Shown here: positions 35,254-45,700 of the stretch, one piece after another
How the letters are laid out: every line of letters begins with the position of its first letter
Numbering within the stretch: the first letter of the stretch is position 1
Assembly (NCBI GenBank): GCA_019054805.1
Contig: JAHQIY010000003.1
Coordinates: 3,844,001-3,908,000 of the forward strand
Origin: Brachionus manjavacas
Lineage: Eukaryota > Rotifera > Eurotatoria > Ploima > Brachionidae
DNA: 64,000 nucleotides
Direction: 5' to 3'
Notes under the pieces: model-generated
Databases searched by the model: none
The model's input: only the letters and a program-made list of their open reading frames with translations
What the model was told of the DNA's origin: nothing
Position numbers and translations under genes: made by a program

Positions 35254-37585
35254 TTGATCTTGCTAATTTCAATTAAAAATTTGAAACTAAAAATTAATTT
35301 CAAATTATAACTATTTAAGAAGCTCTAATAGAATAGAGATATTAAGAATTAGTTATTAATGAGACTTATGTACTGTATTTAGAGCCCGTATAACCGAATG
35401 GTTTGCGTGTTAATCATGTAATCATAGGATCGTGGGTTCAAAACCCGCTGAGGGTGAAAAAATCTTCAAAACATCTCTGCAATACGGGGTAAAGGTTTAA
35501 ACCTCTTTCATCATAAAAATAGGGGGACCAGTTTCGACTGGGTAATAATTGTGGAGTAGATGATCAACTCGATGCAGTAGCCTCTGTGTCAGATGGAAGC
35601 CGGTGCTCAAAAAGGTACTTGAAAAGAAGATGAGCGCTTTCCCATTATCCACTAGGATAAAAAAGGGACAATTGAATTAAATTAATATACTGTATTTACC
35701 AAAGATCGAAAACCAGTTTTCTATATTTCAATTTATCTTTTGAACTAATTTTTAAAATGAATAATCAAAATAGTATATCAATTTGAAAAGTCAAAATAAT
35801 CTTTCATCTGATAAAAAATAATTTTTAATAATAAATAATAATCATTTACCCTTGAGGAATTATAGTGAATTTAACTTATCACCTATTTAGAACCATCTCT
35901 CATCTGAAAGAGTAGTCAGTACATTAAATTCAAAGTTATATTTTTATCCATCCAAAGTTTTGCTTGAAGTAATTAAGTTAAATTTTTAAATTTAGAATCA
36001 AGCCTTGATATAATGAATTGACAATCGATTTCAGCCAATTTAAATCATTGAAGGGGTCTTTGCGCTTAATGCAGATTAGGATCTATTTTATAATTAATTT
36101 CTTGAAAATTGATATAAATTTTATAAAGTTTTTTAACCTATAGTACAAATTTGAAAAATTTAATTGATTATATAATCGATTTCATTAACCTTAAATCTTT
36201 TATTACTTTTATTTTTTTAAATTATAAGCATGCAGGCCTAGAAGAGGGTTTTTTTTACGAGTCAGATAAGCCTGTGGAGATAATCCTCTTCCAAAATTCA
36301 ATTTAATATATTTATAATAAAATATCATGGTAAAATAAATCCAATGTAATTGATTATATTGGCGATGTAAATTTTATTTAAATCTAAAATAAATTTTCTT
36401 TTTTTTTAATCTTTTTTTGACGTCTATTTTTAAATTTCAGATTTTTTAGTTTTTGTTTTTTTCGTAAATTTATCTAAAGGAGTTGGCATCCGATATAGAT
36501 ACTCAAATAAATAAAATTTATTTAAATTATTCTATTAATCATTATCATTTTATATAAATTCTTTTTTTATCTTCTATCTTGAAAAAAATTTCAAATTATT
36601 GGTTTAGATTCTTGCACAATAAATAAGTGAGATTATTCAAAAATCATTATAAATTTTTTAGCTTGTTTTACCCTTGGCAATTTTTACTCAAAGTATAGGT
36701 ATCAACAAGTAAAAATTTAAAGAAAGAAATAGATTTATAGGAAAAATAGTAATATTTACTTACTGAGCACTTTGTTGCCACTTGGTTCTTGTATCAAGAA
36801 TTTTTGTTATCAACTGAAAAAACTCATCAAGTTCCATTTGCAGTCGACTTTTCATCAAATTGCCAAGTTTTTTAAAATCGTTTAGTTGTTTTTGGGAAAC
36901 AATTTTCGAATTAAGACCTGAATTGTTCAAATTGTTTGTTTGTGCCTGAGAAAAAGGTTGCTTGCCTGATTCGGAGCTGCAAAACGGGGATATTTTTGGA
37001 GGTATGCGCAAATTAAGCTTGTTGTTCTCAACTAAAAATAAATTAAAATTTTCTTTATAAATTATTAATTTAAAAAAGTTTACTTAGTCTTGCTAAATTA
37101 ATTATGAGAGCATATTGTGACAAGGCAAAAAAGAGCTCACAAACTTTAAGACCACCAGGTGTCATTAGCAAAGACTTGGTGATTATTGGAAAACGAATAA
37201 AATTAAGCAAATTTTGATACTGCTGAATTAATTGATGGCTTGGAAACTGTTTTTCGTGTTTGTTGGTAGATTTTTGGGTTATTTCTAGAAGCCAATTGAA
37301 GACTACATCCTTGAATTCTTTGTTTTGTTCCTTCAGAACAATAGGCCAACATTGGCTGAACACTTTTTCGGCCCTATCTGGATCGATTTGACATAACAAA
37401 AAATGGACGATTACTTCAAATGCTTTTTGATTCGGACGTGAAAACATGTTCGAATTGAATTGAAGTTTATAATCTCTTTCATTTGATTTTAAATTAAAAC
37501 CGAATAATTGAATTGTAGTAAGGACCGAATTTGTCATCAATTTGAGCTGGTATTGAAATGTTTGAACATTGGATTGAGAACTCAT
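30994..37585 (-). CDS. HAUS6: HAUS augmin-like complex subunit 6, nine exons
   Basis: Augmin binds spindle microtubules and recruits gamma-tubulin for branching nucleation; HAUS6 carries the gamma-TuRC contact. Exons on the minus strand: 37084-37585, 36764-37031, 32336-32431, 31962-32289, 31860-31912, 31756-31811, 31548-31707, 31118-31455, 30994-31067. They join to 625 codons including the stop, every phase matching. Introns are 52, 4332, 46, 49, 48, 48, 92 and 50 bp. Exon 1 gives the match: FSRPNQKAFEVIVHFLLCQI, then QCWPIVLKEQNKEF and LLMTPGGLKVCELFFALSQ, in the order of the HAUS6 N-terminal domain. The rest is hydrophilic and helix-like (KTNQIRALVDQKINLTQSLA). At 624 residues it is shorter than human (about 955), lacking much of the disordered tail. 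ATG 37585 is preferred over an in-frame ATG 18 codons upstream that would add FFFFKFIIII. Confidence 0.85.
32840..33488. mobile_element. GC-rich Tc1/mariner-like MITE in HAUS6 intron 2
   Basis: Ends are CAGCGGTTCTAATAAAAACG (32840) and the reverse complement of CAGCCGTTTTAATAAAAACG (to 33488), continuing TAACGCAA on both sides. TA flanks each end (32838-32839, 33489-33490). Inside the ends are long GC-rich arms made of CCGGCCG and GACC-type repeats. CCGGCCGACCTAAGCGACCT on the left is exactly mirrored on the right at 33367-33398. The centre is ordinary AT-rich DNA. No ORF. The GC-rich arms stand out sharply in this genome. Confidence 0.85.
34215..35262 (+). pseudogene. CR1-like LINE RT fragment with (TAT)n tail
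   Basis: Plus-strand pieces: CGVPQGSMLGPLLLVIFINH (about 34295), catalytic site FEDD instead of FADD, then NRLGEWSNVRLMNFNWEKC and DLGIVLSSNLKYGKQV in an open frame (34461-34700). A second open frame (34896-35276) has MDLSTLNERRKRADLIKYF and FLSNRVVDNWNQLKK. It ends in a TAT/ATT microsatellite (35222-35256). Stops and shifts separate the pieces. It lies in HAUS6 intron 2, antisense to it. Confidence 0.85.
35382..35687 (+). mobile_element. tRNA-derived SINE with 11-bp target duplication
   Basis: The head (from GCCCGTATAACCGAATGG) is tRNA-like: an A-box-like TAACCGAATGG and a perfect B box GGTTCAAAACC (35435-35445), with a GTGGG/CCCGC T-stem and TTCAAAA loop. A body of about 200 bases follows, with AGTTTCGACTGGGTAATAAT and ATGGAAGCCGGTGCTC. 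TACTGTATTTA occurs immediately before (35371-35381) and after (35688-35698), an 11-bp target duplication. The acceptor stem has mismatches, so it is not a working tRNA. A truncated copy is at 42929-43060. Confidence 0.88.
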
Positions 37586-39779
37586 TTTAATTATTATGAT
37601 GAATTTAAAAAAAAAGAACAATATTTTAACTTTTTTCAAATTTTATTAATTTAATTCATAAATTTTAAGTTGCAAAAATTTATGGACTTTAACATTTTTG
37701 TTTGAATACCATTTCTTATTTGTCTATAAAAATTGATTCGACATTTGATCAAAACATTAAAAATAAGAATAACTTACATTTTTTGAGAAAATTTAAAAAA
37801 AAATTTTCTAAGGAAAAAATAATTATTTTCAAGATTAGCTAAGGTATAAATGAAAACATTTATTTAAAAAGAAATTAGATCTAACATTAGAATAACAATT
37901 ATCTAAAAATCATTTAAAAATCTATTATTCTTTTTATACTTTGTATTAAAATATCGCTGAATCTTTCGTAATTTATGAAAAAATAAATAAATTAAAAATT
38001 ATTATGGAACCTTTACAATTAACTCCCTGAAAATATTAACTTTTTTATATGTTTTCAACTGTTTTGAATTATACTGTTAAAGAACTCATTGAAAAAATTT
38101 ACCTATATAATATTTTAAACTTATAAAGATGAAGAACTTATAAAATAAACTAGTTATTCTCTGTAATAATAGAGCATTAAATTGGTTCTTGAAAATTCTA
38201 ATCATCTGCATTTTAATTGATATTGGAAATATTTTTTTTAGTTTTAAGCCTCTTTTTATGATTAAAACTGAAAATTTGGGTCTACCTTGTTTTGTGATCA
38301 AAAGATTACCTATTTGGTGGTCTGGTCCTGGTCACAGGGTTGGTGAACATTAAAGAACACTGATCACATTCTTGACGTTTTTGTGACCTTAAATTTTCAA
38401 GAATAAAAAAGAAAAATTTTAATGTGACCATTTATTAAGATATGTGACCATGGTCACGTTAATGTGACCAAAAATATAGAATACAAAGTTTCAAATAAAA
38501 AAAATATAAGTTATAAAAAAAGGAAATTTTAATGTTGTTTTGCGAAATGAAGCTTAACCCCACGTTCATTTTTCATCATTTTTCTACGTAGTGGACATGG
38601 CAACGGATTTTCATTTTTGATCAAAAGTGTAAAATATAATTCAACTTTATATAAAGATTTTGAATAGCACATAGTATTTTTATAAAAACGTAAGCAATAA
38701 GCACAGAGTTTAAAAATGTTTGATGTGTATGCATGCTTTAAAAAAAAAATCAAATTTAAGAGATATTTATTAAAAATTATTTTGGTGATGATTAATTTGA
38801 ATATTTAAGGTCACAAAAACGTCAAGAATGTGATCAGTGATCTTTAATGTTCACCAACCCTGTGACCAGGACCAGACCACCAAATAGGTAATCTTTTGAT
38901 CACAAAACAAGGTAGACCCGAAAATTTATTAACTTATAATTGGCTGTAAAAAAAATCAACTCAACAAAAATTAAAATTTCTTATTTTATTATTAACTATT
39001 ATTTTTTAAACGGAGTGTCTATTAGCACACTATGTTGTAATAAAATAATTTATTGACACATGACCTTTTTTTGAAAGGCAAAAATAAAAGTATTTGTAGC
39101 CAAAAATTTATTCTAAAAGACATTATTTATCTCTTTAGCTTAGGTTTAAGAGAAAGCAAACTCCCGAAAGTATAGAAATCTCCTAACATTACTATGATAC
39201 CTAAAATTTTTTTTAAAGAGCCAGTTAACTAGCAAACAATTAGTATGACAAGCATTTATGGTGATTTTTTGATTTTTGCTGTTAAAAATTGGAAAATTTG
39301 AAGATATTGTGTACAGTTTTTAAATATCAACATTAGATTTTATTCAAAAAACATGTTGTTTGGATTTATTTTAAATATACCATTCGTAACAGAAACTTTC
39401 ATTAGAATTTTAAAGCTTGATAATTACTTTAAAATTTGTAGAGATTAAAAAAAGAAGTAATTTACGAAAGCTATTAAAATATTCTAATACAAATCTTCAT
39501 CAGAGAAAGTAAAGTAGGATGTAGCGCCTCGTTACTGGCAATTGTAGAGCTCTACTTTCTTGTCTCAACATCCATTCAAGATTTTATTTTTTCAAAAGAC
39601 AAATTTCCTGTCGCTTTCAAACAAAACAAAAATTTTGGTGAAAAGTGAAGGTTGCTACGAGCTAAATTTTAAAAACCGTCGGCCATCAATTTCATACGCA
39701 CTATTAACTGAAGTTATTTGTTTAAAAGTCATAATCTAATATTCTATTAAATTATTTTAGTTAAGTAAGGACAGGTAAG
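37586..39779. promoter_or_regulatory. Divergent intergenic region between HAUS6 and NUSAP1
   Basis: 2.2 kb separates the two start codons, transcribed away from each other. It is AT-rich apart from a 642-bp inverted-repeat element (38278-38919) and a slightly GC-richer block at 39515-39560 (GTAGCGCCTCGTTACTGGC) about 220 bases before the NUSAP1 ATG, which could mark its promoter or 5' UTR. No other motif was recognised. Confidence 0.45.
38278..38919. mobile_element. Transposon with ~115-bp terminal inverted repeats and 8-bp target duplication
   Basis: The left end GGGTCTACCTTGTTTTGTGA is mirrored at the right end, and similarity between arms runs for about 115 bases (including GGTCACAGGGTTGGTGAACA on the left). 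GAAAATTT flanks both sides (38270-38277, 38920-38927). Length 642 bp; a 74-codon minus frame inside (38529-38753) has no recognisable domain. Long arms with an 8-bp duplication would fit a Mutator-like or hAT-related family; I cannot assign it. The GGGTCT start matches the 5.1-kb element at 50371-55469. Confidence 0.85.
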
Positions 39780-42700
39780 ATGGACTTGGAAAGCCTTGAA
39801 GATGCCAAATACAGCGAATTGCTAAAGATAGCTAATAAACTCCAACTTGAACTGCCCCAATCTAAAAAGGTAACATTCCAACAATTCAACAATACTGGCA
39901 TTTAATTTTTCCAATCTACAGAAAGATGTGTTGATCAGGCTTATTAGGGAATATTATGATACGCATGACATTGAGGAAAATGCGATCGAACTTCCCAAAA
40001 AAAAAGTGAAAAAAGTAAAAAAAACATCCAAAAATTCAAAAAAGACCTCAGAAGAAGAGCCGGGCCCGGAAATCGACCCGATCAATCAAACAATGACCCG
40101 GTCTCGAGCTCAGACCCTTAACAAAACACTGAACAAAACTGAGCCGCTGCTAAACGAGCCTGGGAGTGAGCCCGAGCCTACCGAGACTAAAAAAACCAAA
40201 AAGACAAAAAAATCAGCAAAAAAAGAATCAAACGAAGAGCAAGAAGTAATTGAGACTAGATATGAAATAAGGGAAGACGGAAAAAAAGTCAAAATAAAAC
40301 GAATCAGAAAAAAAGTCAACAAAGAAGAGCAAAATACCGAAAAGGAAGAAAAAAAAGCTAAAAAAGTCAAAAAAACCAGAGCTAAAGTTGAGACTGCAGT
40401 TGACAGTCAAGACAAAGAGACCGCTGAACATGTCAAGGAATCAAACGCTAGTGAAGAACAACCTGAAGAGTCGGACAGCTTTAAACTCAAATTAACCGAG
40501 AGTGAAAAAGAGTCTATAACTGAGCCTAAGTCTGTCGAACATGCTGAAGAATCAAATGCTTGTGAAGAGCCGGGCAACTTTAAGCTCGAGTTAAATGAAA
40601 GTAGCGAGATGGTCAAAGAAAACGAAACATGCCAGGAAAATGTCGACATGGATAAAATTGCTGAAATCACTCACGACCGTCTAGAAGAATTGGACCAAAG
40701 TATTGAGGATGAAAAAGCTGAATGTGTCCAAAGAGAGGAGCACAATGAAGCAGTCGATTCTTCACTGATTACAAACGATGAAGAAAAACCTGACAATGAA
40801 CAAGAGTTGGAAAATCTCAACGTCACTAGAGATATTGTGAATGCTACTTTAGAAGCGAAAGACGAGCCAGAGGCTCATTCAAACAAAGAAGCAGAGCCAG
40901 TTGTCGATACGCCCCAGAGTGTAGAGGAAATAAATTGTAACGAAGAGCCTAAACTGGACGACCAAAGAAAATCAGAGGAAGGTATCAAAAGTGAAGAGCC
41001 AGTTAAAGCGCGCATTGGTGGTGCTAGAATTGTCAGACCAAAGCAAACAGTTACTGTGGTGCAAACAATCAAAACAGCCAAAAATGAAACTGTTGTCGAA
41101 GAAGTAAAAAAAGTGGTAGAAGTTGGTAAGAAGGACATTTTTATTCAATTTTTTTATTTAGTTAAAATTTTTTTTTTAGTCAATAGAGAAGCAGGTCCAA
41201 GAATCGTTAAACCAACGATTATAATTTCCGAAGATGCTAATGCTGATCCAAAACGAAAGAACACTAATGATGCAAGTAAGAAAAGAAAATTTTTTCTTAT
41301 TTTTTAAATAATTGTTTTCTCATGTGACGTGTAATCAATGAACTATGACTGTTTTTTCCAATTAAAAAAGGACTGATCATTTTTTGCTAGACGCACCAAT
41401 TTTGTGACTAAATCGATTGTGTATTTAAATTTATAAAAAAGAAAAATTTTTAAAATAACGTAATTATCCGAATTTAGTGATACTATTTATGTCACTATAG
41501 AATCTTTTACATGTTATAACAACGTCTCACTAAATTAGAGTACTCTATTTCAAAGACATGTCACTCAATTCGAATAATTGCGTATTTCTTTATATGTAGC
41601 CTACAAATGGACCCTCCTCTTATAAACTCAAAAAATAATTCTTTCATATTCTTTTCTTAACGTGCGTAGAATAAAAAATGGCACAAAATTATTATTTTAT
41701 TATTAAAATTTTTTATTTAACAAAGGCTTTAAATTTTTTTTTAATTTTTTTATATCCAAACCCTCCAATTTTGAAAAAATGATATCAGTTAAGGTATTGA
41801 AATCCATGAGGACGTATGATATCGAGCCTAGAGCGAACAGTCTTGGCATGGTCCTGTACAATCTTTGGGTCCATATTGCTTTTGGTACGTTTGCTGGATT
41901 CACTTCTTTGGCTACGTTCCTTATATTTTTATCTAACATTGTGAGAATTCTACTCGCATAGTGAGATGATGCTAAGTCGGACCAAAATACATAGTTGCTA
42001 TCCTGATAATATTCTTTAATCATTGGTTCAAGTCGTTTCTTAATACACTCTCCAAGATAGACATGTTGATTGACCGCTAAACCACTATGTAAAACATATG
42101 GTTCGCTTATTCCACTTTGTGAAAAAGTCAACCAGACTATTAATTTTTCTTTAATCCGACGTTCTGTCTTTAGTACATTCAGATTGCTAATTCTATTAAA
42201 AAAGGCCTAACATATAAATCGTTCAAATTATTCAGTTTGTTCATTTTGATCTTTTAGTATATTTTGCTTATTTGGTCTTTTAAAAATTTCAATAGGAGAT
42301 AATTATTTTTTAATTTTTATTTATTAATTTACAATTTTTCTTTGTTATAAATATTTAACAAAAAATAAATAAAAAAAATGACAATACTTCGACCAGATCT
42401 TACCCAATTTTTTTATTTATTGACGATCTGAATAAAATCCGACAAACTGAATCTTGTGTTGTTTTTATTTTAAATGATTGATTATTTAGTGGAATATAAT
42501 GTTTTAATCATTTATTCTTTTTATTTTATTTTTTTTGTAAAAATTATAAAAATTTAAAGAAAAAATTTATTAAAACAGTTTGTCGGATTTTATTCAGATC
42601 GTCAATACATAAAAAAATTGGGAAAGATCTAGTCCACTCTTATAGCAAATTAAACTAAACCTTTATGCCATTTTTTATTCTTCACCCGTTAGTAAGGCAT

Positions 42701-45700
42701 ATCAAGTCGAAACATGTATTTCACTTAAAAGAGAAAAAATAAATTTATATTGTAATCTATTGTTAAGTAAGTTTTATTGGAAAGGTTTAAAAAATAGATA
42801 GTGCTTTCAAAAGGATAAATGAATTTAATTGATTGATTGATAATTTTATGTTATTTTTTGTAATTTTGCCTATGGGACTTTAAACTAATAAATAATAATA
42901 ATAATAATTGAAAACAACTAAGTAATTGAAGTCCGTATAGCCGAATGATTTGCGTGTTAGTCGTGCAAGCAAAAGATCGAGGGTACAAACCGGCTGAGGG
43001 TGAAAAATCTTTAAAATATCTCTGCAACACGAGGCGAATGTTTAAACCCCTTTTTCATAATTATTTTCAGTTAATTTAATAATTTTTGATAGTTATTTTT
43101 TAATCAAAAACAAAAAAATTTGAAATTTCTTTAACATTTTTTTATTTTCGTGTTCAAATAGTATAAAAAAGAAGTTATAAACAGGATCGAAAAATCTCTC
43201 GTGCCTTCGAACGTTCAGTTTATTTTTGTATTTTACAAAGCCCATTAAAGTGTCAGAAAATTAGCATAATTATAAATTGTATTTTCTTAAATAATGTGAT
43301 AAATAAAGAAAGAAAAACATACAAAAACTCACTTTAAAAGAAAGTTAACGAATACCAAATAAATACTATTACCGTAAACTCGTGTTCACGACTCTAAGAG
43401 TAAAGCCCAAATCCAACCTTTTTTCTTTAAGAGTTAATTACATAGTTTCTATGTTACAACAATTAAAATCTAATTTGTAAGAAAATACCCTGAATATGGG
43501 ATTAAAATAAAGCCCAAATTTAAATTTTACTCTAACAAAAAAACTGTCTATTCTCTCAAAAAAAAAATGAAAAAATTGACTTTTTTCTATTTTTTTATTA
43601 ACTCTACAATTTTTAAAATTTTCATTTTTTTTTGAGAGAATAGACAGTTTTTATGTTAGAGTAAAAGTTAAATTTGGGCTTTACTCTTAGAGTCGTGAAC
43701 ACGAGTTTACGGTAATTAAATTATTTAAATTTCCAATAAAATGAATTATTTTAAAATCTTTTATTTTTTTTCAAAATTCTTGTCTTTAATGAAGCCTAAA
43801 TCTCCAAGTTTAAAGTCAAAGTCAGACTTTGACTTGTTTCTAAAGAAAATTTCGGCATCGTTTCAAAACTCTAGTACCTATTTATTAAATTAAAGTATCC
43901 AGACTTGAGCCGATTGGGATGAAGAATTGGTTCTTCATTTCACTCACATGATGATTTTGAAAAAAAAAAGATAAATCAGCTTAAATTTTGAAAATTTTGG
44001 TTAATGTAGGAGAGAAAATAACTTATACAGAATAAATATAGAGTTGCTTTGGAGTCTTAAGTCGAGTCGAGTAAAAAATTAAATTTTTTCAAAGTCTTTT
44101 TCTTTAATTTACCTTCTTCAGACAAAATAACCACATGGAATGATAAAAATTCATTCATAAACCGACTTGATGTGAAAGTTTTGACCGACTTAAAGTCAGA
44201 ACTTGACCTCAACTTTAGTTTAGAAAAACAAAAAAAAATAATTTTAAAAAATATATTTCTAAATAATTTTAAGAAAAAAGCAATCCATATTGTTCAATAA
44301 TTTTTTTTAAAAGGAAACATTGAATTTTTTTAAAATCTTTTATATAATCATTTTTATTCGAATTTTAAATTCAATAGTTGAAAATGTTCATTAATATGCA
44401 AACCCTATATGACTTAAAATATTGCTGTTATCATCTATTTTACTTTTTAAAAGGTTAAAATTATTTTAATTAATAGTCCTAATCAATAAAAATTTTGTTT
44501 TTTTTTTCAAAATTTTTTCACATTCGATGATTACTTTGAATAAGCATAACTCGTTCAAGGGAATATTTTTGATTGTTGTTATATCAAGATTTCTCAATTT
44601 CTGATATTTCCATTTTACTTGAAAAAAAGCTTGTAAATTTAATAAAAAATTAAATTATTTATTGTTTATCTAAAAATTTATTAGAATTTTGTAATTTTTA
44701 TCAAAAAAATCATTTTTTATGGCCTTTTTCATAAAAAATTGAATTCAAATCGTTTTATTTCACTGAAAAGTTAATTTTCAAATATTAAAATGCTTAACTT
44801 TAATTATTTTTTTATTTGAAACATCTCACTTTTTCAATGCTATATCAGGAGTAGATACATTTTGTAATTCAAGCACCAAAATTTAAACCACATAATTTGT
44901 CAATTATTTTATCTATTAATAATTAGTTTATCTATTAACAGATAACAAGATCAAAAAAATAAAAGACAATGAAGCTAAGAAAAAAGATCCGGACACTTTC
45001 AAAGTGCTTGCTCGAAAAGCGCCTGATTTCAAGGCAATTCATGAAAAAGAATCTCAAAAATTGGAATCAATCGATACGTATGCCAATCGAAAACAAGAAA
45101 GATTGAACAAACTAACTGAAAAAAGCTCACCTAGCATTACTGAAGAAAAGCTAAAGGCTAAGGCAAGAACGCCAATTTTGTCCGCCAAACCGCAGAGTAT
45201 TTTCAGTAAAAAAACTCCCCTAAAAAGCAGCGCAACGCCCAAATTTGTCAAAAATTTGACATCTCAAACTGGCTCGTTGCTGAGCAATATTCCAAAAATG
45301 ATAAAACGAGATGAGCATAAAAAAGAAGAGAGTAGTAAATCGGATACTAAGACAGTTGAGCCAAAGACTCCCGAAATGCCTGAACAAGAAAAGCGGTCAA
45401 AAATAGCCAGGACTCCGTCTAGTGTGACCAAACCGACTGAGTCCTCATTGCTCAAATCGAATCTCAAACGAGCTCCATCTCTTAAAGTAAATGAGACCAA
45501 CAATGCTTCATCAATACCTCCTCAACTGCAGTCATCCTCATTTGTGCGACGCAAATCATTTGATCTAAGCAAAAGCTTGGCAAGACCTCTCAAATACAAT
45601 CCGCATCACGGTAGGCTCAAAAAAGTTGATTTTAGCACTAAGTCAGTTTTTCTGGCCTCATTGGCAACAAATTTGAATGAGAGCAAGTGCAATGACAAGA

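Noticed and set aside
35382..35460. A functional tRNA gene
   Set aside because: The T-arm and B box are good, but the acceptor stem has mismatches, no clean anticodon stem forms, and an 11-bp duplication surrounds a longer retroposed unit. SINE is the better reading.
37586..37639. Earlier HAUS6 start at 37639
   Set aside because: It would add a run of Phe and Ile encoded by a T/A tract typical of non-coding sequence here; ATG 37585 precedes the conserved domain at the usual distance.
40110..41138. Several minus-strand open frames of 67-87 codons
   Set aside because: Shadows of the Lys/Glu-rich NUSAP1 exon; Ser/Phe-rich composition is the reverse complement of Lys/Glu codons.
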